Assembly: GCA_014843695.1 (NCBI GenBank)
Contig: CM026398.1
Location: 20,874,061 to 20,938,060, forward strand
DNA length: 64,000 nt
Origin: Archivesica marissinica
Taxonomy: Eukaryota > Mollusca > Bivalvia > Venerida > Vesicomyidae
Reading direction: 5' to 3'
The notes under the pieces were generated by a model, which made no database searches, was not told the DNA's origin, and was given only the letters and a program-made list of their open reading frames with translations. Positions 13,717 through 26,900 of this stretch are shown here, piece after piece (the stretch's first letter is position 1; each line of letters begins with the position of its first letter). Position numbers and translations under genes: made by a program.

Positions 13717-15460
13717 ATCAAATGGCTAGGGTATATATTAATACACATCAAATGGCTAGGGTATATATTAATATACATCAAATGGCCAGGGTATATATTA
13801 ATAGTTATTAATATACATCAAATGGCCAGGGTATATATTAATAGTTATTAATACACATTAAATGGCTAGGGTATATATTAATAGTTATTAATATACATCA
13901 AATGGCCAGGGTATATATTAATAGTTATTAATACACATCAAATGGCTAGGGTATATATTAATACACATCAAATGGCTAGGGTATATATTAATACACATTA
14001 AATGGCTAGGGTATATATTAATATACATCAAATGGCTAGGGTATATATTAATAGTTATTAATACACATCAAATGGCTAGGGTATATATTAATACACATCA
14101 AATGGCTAGGGTATATATTAATAGTTATTAATACACATCAAATGGCTAGGGTATATATTAATACACATCAAATGGCTAGGGTATATATTAATATACATCA
14201 AATGGCCAGGGTATATATTAATACACATCAAATGGCTAGGGTATATATTAATACACATCAAATGGCTAGGGTATATATTAATACACATTAAATGGCTAGG
14301 GTATATATTAATACACATCAAATGGCTAGGGTATATATTAATATACATCAAATGGCTAGGGTATATATTAATAGTTATTAATACACATCAAATGGCTAGG
14401 GTATATATTAATACACATCAAATGGCTAGGGTATATATTAATACACATCAAATGGCTAGGGTATATATTAATACACATCAAATGGCTAGGGTATATATTA
14501 ATACACATCAAATGGCTAGGGTATATATTAATACACATCAAATGGCTAGGGTATATATTAATACACATCAAATGGCTAGGGTATATATTAATACACATCA
14601 AATGGCTAGGGTATATATTAATATACATCAAATGGCCAGGGTATATATTAATACACATCAAATGGCTAGGGTATATATTAATACACATCAAATGGCTAGG
14701 GTATATATTAATATACATCAAATGGCTAGGGTATATATTAATATACATCAAATGGCTAGGGTATATATTAATGCACATCAAATGGCTAGGGTATATATTA
14801 ATAGTTATTAATACACATCAAATGGCTAGGGTATATATTAATATACATCAAATGGCCAGGGTATATATTAATAGTTATTAATACACATTGAATGGCTAGG
14901 GTATATATTAATACACATTAAATGGCTAGGGTATATATTAATAGTTATTAATACACATCAAATGGCTAGGGTATATATTAATACACATCAAATGGCTAGG
15001 GTATATATTAATACACATCAAATGGCTAGGGTATATATTAATACACATCAAATGGCTAGGGTATATATTAATACACATCAAATGGCTAGGGTATATATTA
15101 ATATACATCAAATGGCCAGGGTATATATTAATACACATCAAATGGCTAGGGTATATATTAATACACATCAAATGGCTAGGGTATATATTAATAGTTATTA
15201 ATACACATCAAATGGCTAGGGTATATATTAATATACATCAAATGGCCAGGGTATATATTAATAGTTATTAATACACATTGAATGGCTAGGGTATATATTA
15301 ATACACATTAAATGGCTAGGGTATATATTAATATACATCAAATGGCTAGGGTATATATTAATATACATCAAATGGCTAGGGTATATATTAATACACATTA
15401 AATGGCTAGGGTATATATTAATAGTTATTAATACACATCAAATGGCTAGGGTATATATTA
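13717..15460. repeat. Minisatellite, 30-bp unit (with 40-bp variants), left block
   Basis: About 55 copies of a unit with ATCAAATGGCTAGGGTATAT. Variants carry an extra AGTTATTAAT (40 bp). Because 30 is divisible by 3, it gives open frames of 10-residue repeats on both strands; these are not genes. The same array resumes at about 16090. Confidence 0.96.
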
Positions 15461-16088
15461 TTCTAACACGACCCAGCTAATAACATACATACGTCTAGAG
15501 TAAAACTAATCTCGGGTTATTCTGCAATATACCTACCTTGAACTATGATGCACGCGCACCGTGTTTTGGCTACGTCATTTATACAATGCGTGTAAAGTTT
15601 TATGAATAAAAGTCACGCGATGTTTGTAAAAAATACCGTTGGAATTCACGGAAGTGAGCTATTTTTAGAATCAGATAATCTCTTGTCCATCTTGTTTTTC
15701 TGTTAAGTAACGTTTCAGTTACTATTCTGTACAGTTTTATTTGACAAAATAAATAAAATTATTGATCAGTTACAACTTTTGTTCATTTATGCACTACATT
15801 GATATTTTCTATAAAAAATAACGTCATCACCCCTTACGTGGGAGGAAATTTCGAAAGCCAAATGCAGCGGCGTTTGAAGAAAATACTCCTTTAAAATTAT
15901 TAGAAGTCGTGTTAGAATCGAAATAATAAGTATCAACCGTGGTATATCGCAGAATAACCCTCGTTTGTCGTTCTTATGCGTAGAAATATATCACTCAGGC
16001 CTTCGGCCTTCGTGATATATTTCTACGCATAAGAACTTCAAACTCAGGTTATTCTGCGATATACCACGGTTGATATTTATTATTTCTT
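15461..16088. mobile_element. Palindromic insertion splitting a minisatellite
   Basis: About 630 bp of unrelated DNA interrupts the 30-bp array. TTCTAACACGAC at its left edge is matched in inverted form (GTCGTGTTAGAA) at about 15906-15917. 15921-16086 is a long near-perfect hairpin centred on AGGCCTTCGGCCTT. The right arm repeats, inverted, the GGTTATTCTGC and TATACCACGGTTGATA motifs. No open frame resembles a transposase, so a non-autonomous inverted-repeat element is the simplest reading. Confidence 0.65.
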
Positions 16089-16546
16089 AAATATACATCA
16101 AATGGCTAGGGTATATATTAATAGTTATTAATACACATCAAATGGCTAGGGTATATATTAATACACATCAAATGGCTAGGGTATATATTAATACACATCA
16201 AATGGCTAGGGTATATATTAATACACATCAAATGGCTAGGGTATATATTAATACATCAAATGGCTAGGGTATATATTAATACACATCAAATGGCTAGGGT
16301 ATATATTAATATACATCAAATGGCCAGGGTATATATTAATACACATCAAATGGCTAGGGTATATATTAATACACATCAAATGGCTAGGGTATATATTAAT
16401 ATACATCAAATGGCTAGGGTATATATTAATACACATCAAATGGCTAGGGTATATATTAATAGTTATTAATACACATCAAATGGCCAGGGTATATATTAAT
16501 ACACATTAAATGGCTAGGGTATATATTAATACACATCAAATGGCTA
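16089..16546. repeat. Minisatellite, 30-bp unit, right block
   Basis: About 15 further copies of the same unit as at 13717-15460, including GGCCAGGG variants, on the far side of the palindromic insertion. Confidence 0.95.
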
Positions 16547-16602
16547 TGTGTGAATGGAAGTCCACAGTATTTATATCTTGTCGTTATTTCAATGTATATG
16601 CA

Positions 16603-17283
16603 TAGTCTGGGTTCCAGTCTGTCGATTTTTAACTTCTGGCAAAATGACGGCACTACGATCGGAAATCAAGTTTCCCCAGGCTATCTATTTAACTTACACA
16701 TTTTATGAGGGTGTAGATTTGAAGAACGACAACTCTTCTCTACAAGAGACTATCGCTAAATATAGAAACGAAATTATATCGGAAATCGCCGAACAGACAC
16801 GATTATACACGACCATTTCCGAATATACACGAATGCTCCCGTAGCCTCATTTACATTGCAAATATATAATTTCCCGTTTCTGTGTTATATCTACGAGATG
16901 GCGGATTTTAACTATTACGTTTTGGTGGTAATGGATCGATTCGACGACTTAAATATTGAGTAAATATGTCGAATCAGACGCACATTGTACTTTTTAAAAC
17001 TATTTATCGTTCCGTTGATCCATAAACAATGGCAGCCAATTATAAAGTTTTATCAACATTGCAGTGCCTCGCTTTCGGTTCAAGTATGTCATTAATTAAG
17101 TCACATGCTAATAGGCCTATTAATAGGATTAATGCGAGTCAATAATTTCACGGGAAAACCCCGCCGGTTTCCCCAGGCGTTTATATGATCAGAAACTCGA
17201 TACGGCCCAATTAATAGTCTCGATGTTAAAATATATTTATTTGACTGACCAGGCAAAATATATAGACGCCTGTTCCCAGGCTA
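16603..17283. mobile_element. Non-autonomous DNA transposon with terminal inverted repeats
   Basis: The left end TAGTCTGGGTTCCAGTCTG and the right end (reverse complement TAGCCTGGGAACAGGC) form imperfect inverted repeats. Nine-base flanks GTATATGCA and GTATATACA differ at one position, consistent with a target-site duplication. The right ~115 bp and left ~20 bp are shared with a 159-bp element at 48810-48968 in opposite orientation. The open frame at 16554-16844 overlaps this element and is not treated as a gene. Confidence 0.7.
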
Positions 17284-17516
17284 GTATATACATACATTTC
17301 TACATATATCAACACAAATACCAACACGTTTATAAATCTTTTTGATTTTTAATAGCTCATTCTACATAACTGTATATATATAATATAAGTTGCATTTGAT
17401 CAGACCAAGGACAATATCGTAATTATATACAAGTACATATTTTTGTTTGTTTATTGGTGGGGCCCTGGAAAAGGGGGGGTAACTCTGTGTATATATCACA
17501 GTGCACAGTGTTATTA
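17284..17516. other. AT-rich spacer downstream of the peroxidase gene
   Basis: AT-rich DNA with a G-run near 17470. No feature is recognised. Confidence 0.4.
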
Positions 17517-17694
17517 GTTAGTTAGTTTATACAAATTTATTTTAGCTCGATTGCGAAACAAGTTCGTACAACTTATATTGATCACTCTCGAGACCTCATT
17601 CCTGATGGAATCCATCGCCACGAGGGAGAGAGAAGAGGCAACGTGGAATTAAAATGCCTTGCCTAAGGGCACAATCGTAACGGCTCCAATTACA
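17517..17694 (-). mobile_element. SINE family I, 5'-truncated
   Basis: Reverse-oriented body and tail of the family best seen at 29741-29967: tail ATTTATTTTAGCTCGATTGCG, then TCTCGAGACCTCATTCCTGATGGAATCC and GCCTAAGGGCACAATCGTAA (reading the plus strand in parts). It has the same sense as the peroxidase gene and starts about 30 bp downstream of its stop codon. Confidence 0.85.
17536..17541 (-). promoter_or_regulatory. Candidate poly(A) signal AATAAA donated by a SINE
   Basis: TTTATT on the plus strand reads AATAAA in the sense of the peroxidase gene, about 185 bases after its stop codon. It lies in the SINE tail. This is a sequence match only; no transcript evidence is available. Confidence 0.4.
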
Positions 17695-17724
17695 TGTCAC
17701 TATAATGTTTGGAATGGTTTCTGG

Positions 17725-17978
17725 TTATCCTAGCTTGTTGAGTTCCGCCACACCAGGGAAGTACCAATATGTGCCTTTACTGTTCTTGGTCAGTTTCATT
17801 ACGTCATCACAGTGTGGACCGTCCTTGCCCGCACCCACCATGTTATCCAGCATAAAGTTGAGGTTATCCGGGGAGGCGGAGTATCCGATGAAGAACAGAC
17901 CACACCCACCTTTCAGGGTCCCAAAAGGCATGGATTGTCGGACGATCTCAAATGGTTTCTTTAGCTGAAAACCACTGC
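17725..17978 (-). CDS. DyP peroxidase exon 9 (C-terminus)
   Basis: The acceptor TTTCTAG is the only nearby AG that keeps the frame open; the next AG, five bases downstream, gives an early stop. It contains FEIVRQSMPFG (distal Arg307), GLFFIGYSASPD and the terminal segment GTYWYFPGVAELNKLG, then TAA. Confidence 0.93.
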
Positions 17979-20900
17979 CTAGAAATGGATCAAAATAGTG
18001 AAATAATTAGAGAAAATAAATGTCTACTTGTAGGGCTATGGACATGACAATCATGTGTGCAGTTAGCCAGTCCCTTGTAGGGCTATGGACATGATAATCA
18101 TGTGTGCAGTTAGCCAGTCCCTTGTAGGGCTATGGACATGACAATCATGTGTGCAGTTAGCCAGTCCCTTGTAGGGCTATGGACATGACAATCATGTGTG
18201 CAGTTAGCCAGTCCCTTGTAGGGCTATGGACATGATAATCATGTGTGCAGTTAGCCAGTCCCTTGTAGGGCTATGGACATGACAATCATGTGTGCAGTTA
18301 GCCAGTCCCTTGTAGGGCTATGGACATGACAATCATGTGTGCAGTTAGCCAGTCCCTTGTAGGGCTATGGACATGATAATCATGTGTGCAGTTAGCCAGT
18401 CCCTTGTAGGGCTATGGACATGACAATCATGTGTGCAGTTAGCCAGTCCCTTGTAGGGCTATGGACATGTGTGCAGTTAACCAGTCTCTTGTAGGGCTAT
18501 GGGCATGCCAATCATGTGTGCAGTTAACCAGTCCCTTGTAGGGCTATGGACATGACCAGTCCCTTGTAGGGCTATGGACATGACCAGTCCCTTGTAGGGC
18601 TATGGACATGACCAGTCCCTTGTAGGGCTATGGACATGACAATCATGTGTGCAGTTAACCAGTCCATGAGACACGATACTCGTAAAAACATTTCAATTTG
18701 CATGAAATTTCACAAATATCCTGTTCCTACTCTCGTAGTAAATTTCTCAGCAAATTTCCAAAACAAGTTTCATAAATTTGGTATGAAATCACGAGTGTAA
18801 GATACTTTTTATCACATTACCCTATAGCAATCCGTTACATGATATTTTTGCACAAAATAACGCTGCTAGTTTCATTTTGGTGCCAAGCAACAGCGCAAAT
18901 TGTCATGGTACATGTGCTGTCTGATCTGGTTCTATGCTGTTTGCAAAAGCGACTTTAGTTGTGATTGGCAGGTTACTGGTTAATATAAGATCAAGTTAAA
19001 TTTACAGGTGAAATTTGATATTGCTAGGCACTGTGGCAATGCCCGTTTTATACTGGTGTATGTCCACTGTCGAGGGATATGTCCAGAAAATAGCTGCAGG
19101 TATAATAGAGACAACTTACTGAACGACACCCGCCATTGCCAACGGGAAGTTCAAATGCTGCTGGTGTATGTTAATAGATTTAAAGGATAACTTACCGCCC
19201 GTCATTCGAGCCACATGCGACGTGATGGATTTGCGGGAGATTTCGGTACTGTCCAGCTTCGATCTGCCTAACCAACCCTCCGTTACTTTAACTGTTGAAT
19301 AAATATTAAATTAATGAAATGCCGTTACTTAGAATTAGATATTACATCATCACTCTTGCACAAGAATATCCTTGGGTAGTACACATTAATTTGCAGAAAA
19401 CAGCACTATTTTAAGTGATTATTCCTGTCACTAAATAAATGTTTTATAACTTAAAAGTAGGTTTACGGTTACCCCCCTTCCTATATCAATAATATTAGGC
19501 ACTACTTCCTGTGTCATTACGCATGTGACCCCACTGAATGAATCTGTTCTGGGTCGGTGTACCCTAGAAAGTAGTTTTTGCAAACAAGCACATCATACTT
19601 CGATCATGCTTTATTGTGATCCCTACGCATTCCATTTATAACCATCCCTACACATTCCATTTATAACCATCCCTATGCATTCCATTTATAAACATCCCTA
19701 CACATTCCATTTATAAACATCCCTACACATTCCATTTATAAACATCCCTACATATTCCATTTATAAACATCCCTACACATTCCATTTATAACCATCCCTA
19801 CACATTCCATTTATAAACATCCCTACACATTCCATTTATAACCATCCCTATGCATTCCATTTATAAACATCCCTATGCATTCCATTTATAAACATCCCTA
19901 CACATTCCATTTATAAACATCCCTACACATTCCATTTATAAACATCCCTACACATTCCATTTATAAACATCCCTACATATTCCATTTATAAACAATGTTT
20001 ATAGTGAAAGTCGTGATAGCGCAGTGGATGCGTGTTCGCTTCACGTGCGAATGGTCCGGAGTTCGAGCCCCGCTGGTTTTGAACTGAGAATTGGACTGTG
20101 AAAGATGGTACAACGAAGGTCAACATTTAGCCGTGTGCATCGATCTTACGATTAGGGTCCAGTCTGTCTTTAGAGCTGCTTTAAGATTTTAATGACATTT
20201 AAAAATTCTTTTAAATTATTTATGCACCGAATACTCATTTCCACCCTAATTTAATAGAGTTTCTTTAATTTGATGGTTGGACCATTCTAATATAACCCTG
20301 TATGTCCAGACATATTCATTAACATTACCTTTTTCTGTTCCGATCAGCTGCATATCATGAATCCATTTTTGTGTAATCTGTTACAATCAAAATAGATAAA
20401 CAAAACATATAGATAAACAAAACATATAGATAAACAGAGTTACAGAGTTACAATCAATATAGATCAACAGAGTTACAATCCATATAGATAAACAGAGTTA
20501 CAATCAATATAGATATAAACAAAGTTACAATCAATATAGATAAACAGAGTTACAATCAATATAGATATAAACAAAGTTACAATCAATATAGATAAACACA
20601 GTTACACTCAATATAGATAAACACAGTTACACTCAATATAGATAAACAAAATTACAATCAATATAGATCAACAGAGTTACAATCCATATAGATAAACACA
20701 GTTACAATCAATATAGATAAACAGTTACATCAATATAGATAAACAAAGTTACAATCAATATAGATAAACAAAGTTACAATCAATATAGATAAACAAAGTT
20801 ACACTCAATATAGATAAACAAAGTTACAATCAATATAGATAAACACAGTTACAATCAATATAGATAAACAAAGTTACAATCAATATAGATAAACAAAGTT

Positions 20901-23900
20901 ACACTCAATATAGATAAACAAAGTTACACTCAATATAGATAAACACAGTTACAATCAATATAGATAAACAAAGTTACAATCAATATAGATAAACACAGTT
21001 ACAATCAATATAGATAAACAAAGTTACAATCAATATAGATAAACAAAGTTACAATCAATATAGATAAACAAAGTTACACTCAATATAGATAAACAAAGTT
21101 ACAATCAATATAGATAAACACAGTTACAATCAATATAGATAAACAAAGTTACAATCAATATAGATAAACAAAGTTACACTCAATATAGATAAACAAAGTT
21201 ACACTCAATATAGATAAACACAGTTACAATCAATATAGATAAACAAAGTTACAATCAATATAGATAAACACAGTTACAATCAATATAGATAAACAAAGTT
21301 ACAATCAATATAGATAAACAAAGTTACAATCAATATAGATAAACAAAGTTACACTCAATATAGATAAACAAAGTTACACTCAATATAGATAAACACAGTT
21401 ACAATCAATATAGATAAACAGAGTTACAATCAATATAGATACACACAGTCACAATCAATATAGATAAACACAGTTACAATCAATATAGATAAACACAGTT
21501 ACAATCAATATAGATAAACACAGTTACAATCAATATAGATAAACACAGTTACAATCAATATAGATAAACACAGTTACAATCAATATAGATAAACACAACT
21601 GAAGGGGTTGAGACAGTACATTAGTTGCACACAAGACACTATGGGATAAATATTTGTACCAAATAGGAATAACTCGAGGCAGGAAGTCTGAACCTACTGG
21701 TGACACCTACAGTTGAGATTTAGAAAATAGTTCCTAAGGAAGATGAGGGCCCTAAGGAAGCAGAGGGCTCTAAGGAAGATTAGTTCAGAACTAATTAGAT
21801 TAGATTTCTTTATTTATAGAGGGTGACCTATCTATAACTCTGGCGTTCCTGAAGGAATTGCAGCAATATTTGTTATGTACCAAATGTCCTAAAATTCCAC
21901 CCATCCACTTTCAACATCTTGGTCCAGAATAATTATTTTCAGCAATTCAAGGACAATAACTCTGGGGTTACTGATGGGATTGGAACAACTTACTACATAG
22001 CTTCCACCCGTTGCTTTCTCCACGGCAATCTGCTCACGGCTCTCATCATCGGCAGCATTCTCTGTGCCTACATGTGTAAATAAGTAATCATTAATCTCTA
22101 CACGCAGAGCAAGAGTAACCTGATTGACTGTCTCAGGGAAATGGGTGAATATCGCAGGAATGGGTGAATATCGCAGGAATGGGTGAATATAGCAGGAATG
22201 GATGAATATAGCAGGAATGGATGAATATCGCAGGAATGGGTGAATATCGCATCTTGGTGGCATACACGACAAACTAGTAATTGATCATTCACACTACACC
22301 TCGTTCAAACTGGACCATATCGCTGCTCAAACGTGACAGCAAAAACTGGACCTAATCGCTGCTCAAACTGGACCATCAAAAACTGGACCTCATTGGTGCT
22401 CAAACTGGACCATCAAAAACTGGACCTCATTGGTGCTCAAACTGGACCATCAAAAACTGGACCTCATTGGTGTTCAAACTGGACCATCAAAAACTGGACC
22501 TCATTGGTGTTCAAACTGGACCATCAAAAACTGGACCTCATTGGTGCTCAAACTGGACCATCAAAAACTGGACCTCATTGGTGTTCAAACTGGACCATCA
22601 AAAACTGGACCTCATTGGTGCTCAAACTGGACCATCAAAAACTGGACATAATCGCTGTTCAAACAGGACTATCAAAAACTGGACCTAATCGCTGTTCAAA
22701 CAGGACCATCAAAAACTGGACATAATCGCTGTTCAAACAGGACCATCAAAAACTGGACCTAATCGCTGTTCAAACAGGACCATCAAAAACTGGCCCTTAT
22801 CGCTGCTCAAACGTGACAGCAAAAACTGGACCTCATTGGTGTTCAAACTGGACCATCAAAAACTGGACCTCGTCGCTGTTCAAAAGTGATGAGTGACTTG
22901 AACGGGAAAGTGGTCCGATCTGACTGGTCTTGTTTGATACATACCATCACAACACCCTTAATTAACCTAGCGATCTAGTTTATTAGATGTTCCGACAGAA
23001 ATATTGAAAATTACCGTCAATAAATCCCGACAAGTCTCGACCATTCTTGTAGACAAAGCTGTAGATGTCCTCATAATCTTTAACACTGCCTTGAGGCATT
23101 TTGTCCAGGAACATTTGGGCAAGTTCAAATAGTTTGCTGGGGGTGTTACATTTAGCATGAACAAACACATCGCCCGCTGAAATAAAGAATGTTATCTTAT
23201 GAAAATTTGTTATCTCAAGTGCTAAGATAATTGATGTGTATTTGTGTATTATATACAAGTATACAACGCGAGCTATCATTGATATACAAGTATACAAAGC
23301 AAGCTATCATTGAAGGTGATGAATAATCAGACAGGTCAGTGGTCCAGTGGTTAACATGTTGGACTGGTAACCCAGGGATCACAGGTTCGATCTCCCGTCT
23401 GACCCTAATAATATTAAGTCCTTCAGATGGGACGTTAAACCGAGGTCTCGTGTCGGTGCTGTACACCATGCACGTAAAAGAACCAGACGAGACTCTGGAA
23501 TTGGTCTCTGTCTGTATCATTGCACTATCCTCCAACAATGTATAATGACAAATCTCGTCAGGATGCCTCGCTCATATGGGCAGCCAGTAGCGACGATAAA
23601 TTAGTATAAACTAATAGTTAACCGTGCAAAAATAAAAAACAAATTACAAGTAAAAATAAATTACATTTTACATCGTTAACCCATTTGATTCTGGATACCG
23701 TTCAAACAGTATTTGCAAAGAACATAGAGCCAGATCAGCTGCCATGGAACGTGCCATCTGATCAAGCTCTATGCTGTTTGCTATTCAGATGATCTTGCTA
23801 AGATACTTGGCTATGAAGCAAACAACATAGATACTGATCAGCACGCAGCGTCATGTCAAGCCTTTAAATGTATCCAGAATGAAATGGGTTAAAACAAAAC

Positions 23901-26900
23901 TGTGAAATCCTGTTTCATTGTGTACATCATAATCAACTTTTCAAAATACAGACACTTTGTTGTATGTGGTTGCAGTGATGTAGGAAGTCACATTGACATG
24001 CTTCCATGGTTACGGTTACCCAACAAATAATTTTAGTAGATTAAAATAGATCTAGTTAGTCTCATAGTGATACAACAGATCTGCATGTTAGCAATTTTAT
24101 ACCTGAACTGGGCATATCCCCGAGGTTACCTCGTCTGTGGGCGTAGGTGAAATTTTGCTGCACATTTCCACCAGCCTGTCAAATATAGCGCATATAATGT
24201 ATGTTGGGAAAAATAATGATCACTAAATGCTAAAATTGGATGTAAAGCAACAAAGAACTTTAAGATAATTGGTGGTCTGGACCCACATAACTAGGAAAGT
24301 AAGTATTTTTGGGGTTCCAGTGAAGCATATAACATGACTTTATGAGGTGTGGATGTCGTGATAGCACAGTGGTAGCGCGTACACTTCTGTTGCGAAAGGC
24401 CCAGAGTTCGAGCCAGTATGATTGTGCCCTTAGGCAAGGCACTTAAATTCCACATTGCCTCTTCTCTCTCCCTCGTGGCGATGGATTCCATCAGGAATGA
24501 GGTCTCGAGAGTGATTAATATAAGTTGTATGAACTTGTTTCACAATCAAGCTAAAATAAATTAGTATCAACTAACTTTATAATTGATTATACAGAAAAAA
24601 ACAAATCTATTAAGATAAAGTTGACAAAGTATATTATATAATTTGATCATACAGTCAAACCCGTCTTACGCAGCCAGTCACAGGAAATAGTGTCTGCTTG
24701 ACACAGGTGACTGCTTTAAAGTGGACAAATATGTAATACGGGGAACGCCTGTGCAGGCCAAAGGTCACGGTTGCATCATTTTCAATCATGAATGAATATT
24801 TCACTTATGGACATAGAAAAGCTTGCACAACTCGTGATAATAATGCTTTCAATGTTCATTCAATGAAATATAATTTGATCATACACAAACAAATATTCAC
24901 TCAATCTTCCTTAGATGTGAAACCCCTCGCAGGAATGTAGTCATATTCCTTCTATAATGTCTATTTCAGTAATTGATTTCGACTACACCCCTTAACGTTG
25001 GGAGGTGGGTGAGGTGACATAATTAGATATTTCGATATATACATCTTTATGTCTGCTCACACATGCTTTATGTCTGCTCACACATGCTTTACGTCTGCTC
25101 ACACACGCTTTATGTCTGCTCACACACACTTTATGTCTGCTCACACACACTTTATGTCTGCTCACACACACTTTACGTCTGATCACACATGCTTTATGTC
25201 TGATCACACATGCTTTATGTCTGCTCACACATGCTATATGTCTGATCACACACGCTTTATGTCTGCTCACACATGCTATATGTCTGCTCACACATGCTTA
25301 ATGTCTGCTGACAATGCTTTATGTCAGCTCACACATGCTTTATGTCTGCTGACAATGCTTTATGTCAGCTCACACACGCTTTATGTCTGCTCACACATGC
25401 TTTATGTCTGCTCACACACACTTTATGTCTGCTCACACACACTTTATGTCTGCTCACACATGCTTTATGTCTGCTCACACATGCTTTATGTCTGCTCACA
25501 CATGCTTTACGTCTGCTCACACACACTTTATGTCTGCTCACACACGCTTCACGTCTGCTCACACATGCTTTACGTCTGCTCACACATGCGTTATGTCTGC
25601 TCACACACACGCTTATGTCTCCTCACACATGCTTTATGTCTGCTCATACATGCTTTACGTCTGCTCACACATGCTTTATGTCTGCTCACACATGCTTTAT
25701 GTCGGCTCACACACACGCTTTATGTCTGGTCACACATGCTTTATGTCTGCTCACACATGCTTTATGTCTGCTCACACATGCTTTATGTCTGCTCACACAT
25801 GCTTTATGTCTGCTCACACATGCTTTGTATGCTCACATATGCTTTATGTCTGCTCATACATGCTTTACGTCTGCTCATACATGCGTTATGTCTGCTCACA
25901 CATGCTTTATGTCTGCTCACACATGCTTTGTATGCTCACATATGCTTTATGTCTGCTCATACATGCTTTATGTCTGCTCATACATGCTTTATGTCTGCTC
26001 ACACATGCTTTGTATGCTCACATATGCTTTATGTCTGCTCATACATGTTTTACGTCTGCTCACACATGCTTTATGTCTGCTCACACATGCTTTATGTCTG
26101 CTCACACATGCTTTATGTCTGCTCACATATGCTTTATGTCTGCTCACACAGGCTTTATGTCTGCTCACACATGCTTTATGTCTGCTCACACATGCTTTAT
26201 GTCTGCTCACACATGCTTTATGTCTGCTCACACATGCTTTATGTCTGCTCACACATGCTTTGTATGCTCACATATGCTTTATGTCTGCTCATACATGCTT
26301 TGTATGCTCACATATGCTTTATGTCTGCTCATACATGCTTTACGTCTGCTCATACATGCTTTATGTCTGCTCACACATGCTTTGTATGCTCACACATGCT
26401 TTGTATGCTCACATATGCTTTATGTCTGCTCATACATGCTTTATGTCTGCTCACACATGCTTTATGTCTGCTCACACATGCTTTATGTCTGCTCACACAT
26501 GCTTTGTATGCTCACATATGCTTTATGTCTGCTCATACATGCTTTACGTCTGCTCACACATGCTTTATGTCTGCTCACACATGCTTTATGTCTGCTCACA
26601 CATGCTTTGTATGCTCACATATGCTTTATGTCTGCTCATACATGCTTTATGTCTGCTCATACATGCTTTATGTCTGCTCACACATGCTTTATGTCTGCTC
26701 ACACATGCTTTGTATGCTCACACATGCTTTGTATGCTCACATATGCTTTATGTCTGCTCACGCATGCTTTATGTCTGCTCACACATGCTTTATGTCTGCT
26801 CACACATGCTTTGTATGCTCACATATGCTTTATGTCTGCTCATACATGCTTTACGTCTGCTCACACATGCTTTATGTCTGCTCACACATGCTGTGTATGC

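Noticed and set aside
16554..16844. 96-codon plus-strand open frame
   Set aside because: It overlaps the end of a minisatellite and a TIR element, and has no recognisable domain or splice evidence.
17725..17978. Bacterial contamination as the source of the DyP sequence
   Set aside because: The gene is split by nine-exon GT-AG structure, with introns containing the same SINE families as the neighbouring CCDC146 gene.
19008..19190. Plus-strand 60-codon frame in peroxidase intron 8
   Set aside because: No homology, splice context or codon pattern supports it.
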